A stretch of DNA of 14,396 bases from Sulfurospirillum arcachonense (GTDB lineage Bacteria; Campylobacterota; Campylobacteria; Campylobacterales; Sulfurospirillaceae): assembly GCA_015662785.1 (NCBI GenBank), contig DQTM01000237.1, forward strand, positions 1 through 14,396, read 5' to 3'. Below the pieces are notes generated by a model, which was not told the origin of the DNA, made no database searches, and saw only the letters and a program-made list of their open reading frames with translations. Both the position numbers and the translations under genes were made by a program. Positions 14,347 to 14,396 of the stretch are shown here, one piece after another; position 1 is the stretch's first letter; every line of letters begins with the position of its first letter.

Positions 14347-14396
14347 AAATATTATCTATCATTGCACTCAAGGCACATTCATTAAAAATTTACACC

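Noticed and set aside
14319..14391. Short minus-strand open frame at the right edge (reads IFNECALSAMIDNIFNF)
   Set aside because: It looks protein-like but is only about two dozen codons between in-frame stops; too little to call, and no insertion-sequence end could be confirmed.

Overview
The window looks like a chromosomal segment from a Campylobacterota (epsilonproteobacterial) genome, most likely a Sulfurimonas-like member. The signs are: low GC (about one third by eye); a NIF-type nifS-nifU pair standing alone, as in Helicobacter and Campylobacter; a clpP-def-comM gene order that I know from that phylum; and tightly overlapping operons. The genus is an inference. No tRNA, rRNA, CRISPR array, prophage or complete insertion sequence is visible.

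Layout. The left edge (1-313, + strand) holds the tail of an unknown reading frame and a short piece resembling the C-terminus of an MBL-fold metallo-hydrolase; this end looks decayed. Positions 318-6443 are read on the minus strand, in the order folE (GTP cyclohydrolase I), fliI (flagellar export ATPase, sharing one base with folE), a gap with a palindrome, nifS, nifU (Fe-S cluster assembly), then a long-chain acyl-CoA synthetase. A divergent promoter region at 6444-6539 separates folE from a frameshifted CopZ-like cysteine-rich gene on the + strand (6540-6918). After a short non-coding stretch with a REP-like sequence comes a compact + strand operon (7075-14064): tig, clpP, a protein with a degenerate GGDEF domain, def, comM, nnrDE and purN. 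Most of these genes overlap or abut. The right edge holds a hairpin-rich leader and the start of thiG, which is broken by one extra T and then loses its ThiG sequence.

Together the operon covers protein folding, turnover and maturation (trigger factor, ClpP, deformylase), DNA-uptake-associated helicase (ComM), metabolite repair (NnrDE) and purine synthesis (PurN). The minus-strand genes cover folate/pterin precursor supply, flagellar export, Fe-S cluster supply and acyl-CoA formation. These are ordinary core functions, and I found no obvious new multi-gene system.

The most unusual signal is at DNA level: the palindromic octamer TACATGTA occurs 11 times (roughly 0.5 expected from base composition). 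It usually sits inside CTYTACATGTARAG-like contexts, lies in both coding and intergenic DNA, and inside genes uses both of the reading frames that do not create a stop codon. It behaves like a genome-wide iterated palindrome comparable to HIP1 or DNA-uptake words. Other notable points are three disrupted genes among otherwise intact ones, two REP-like or hairpin elements next to two of those genes, a palindrome in front of nifS, and a GGDEF protein that has lost its catalytic signature.
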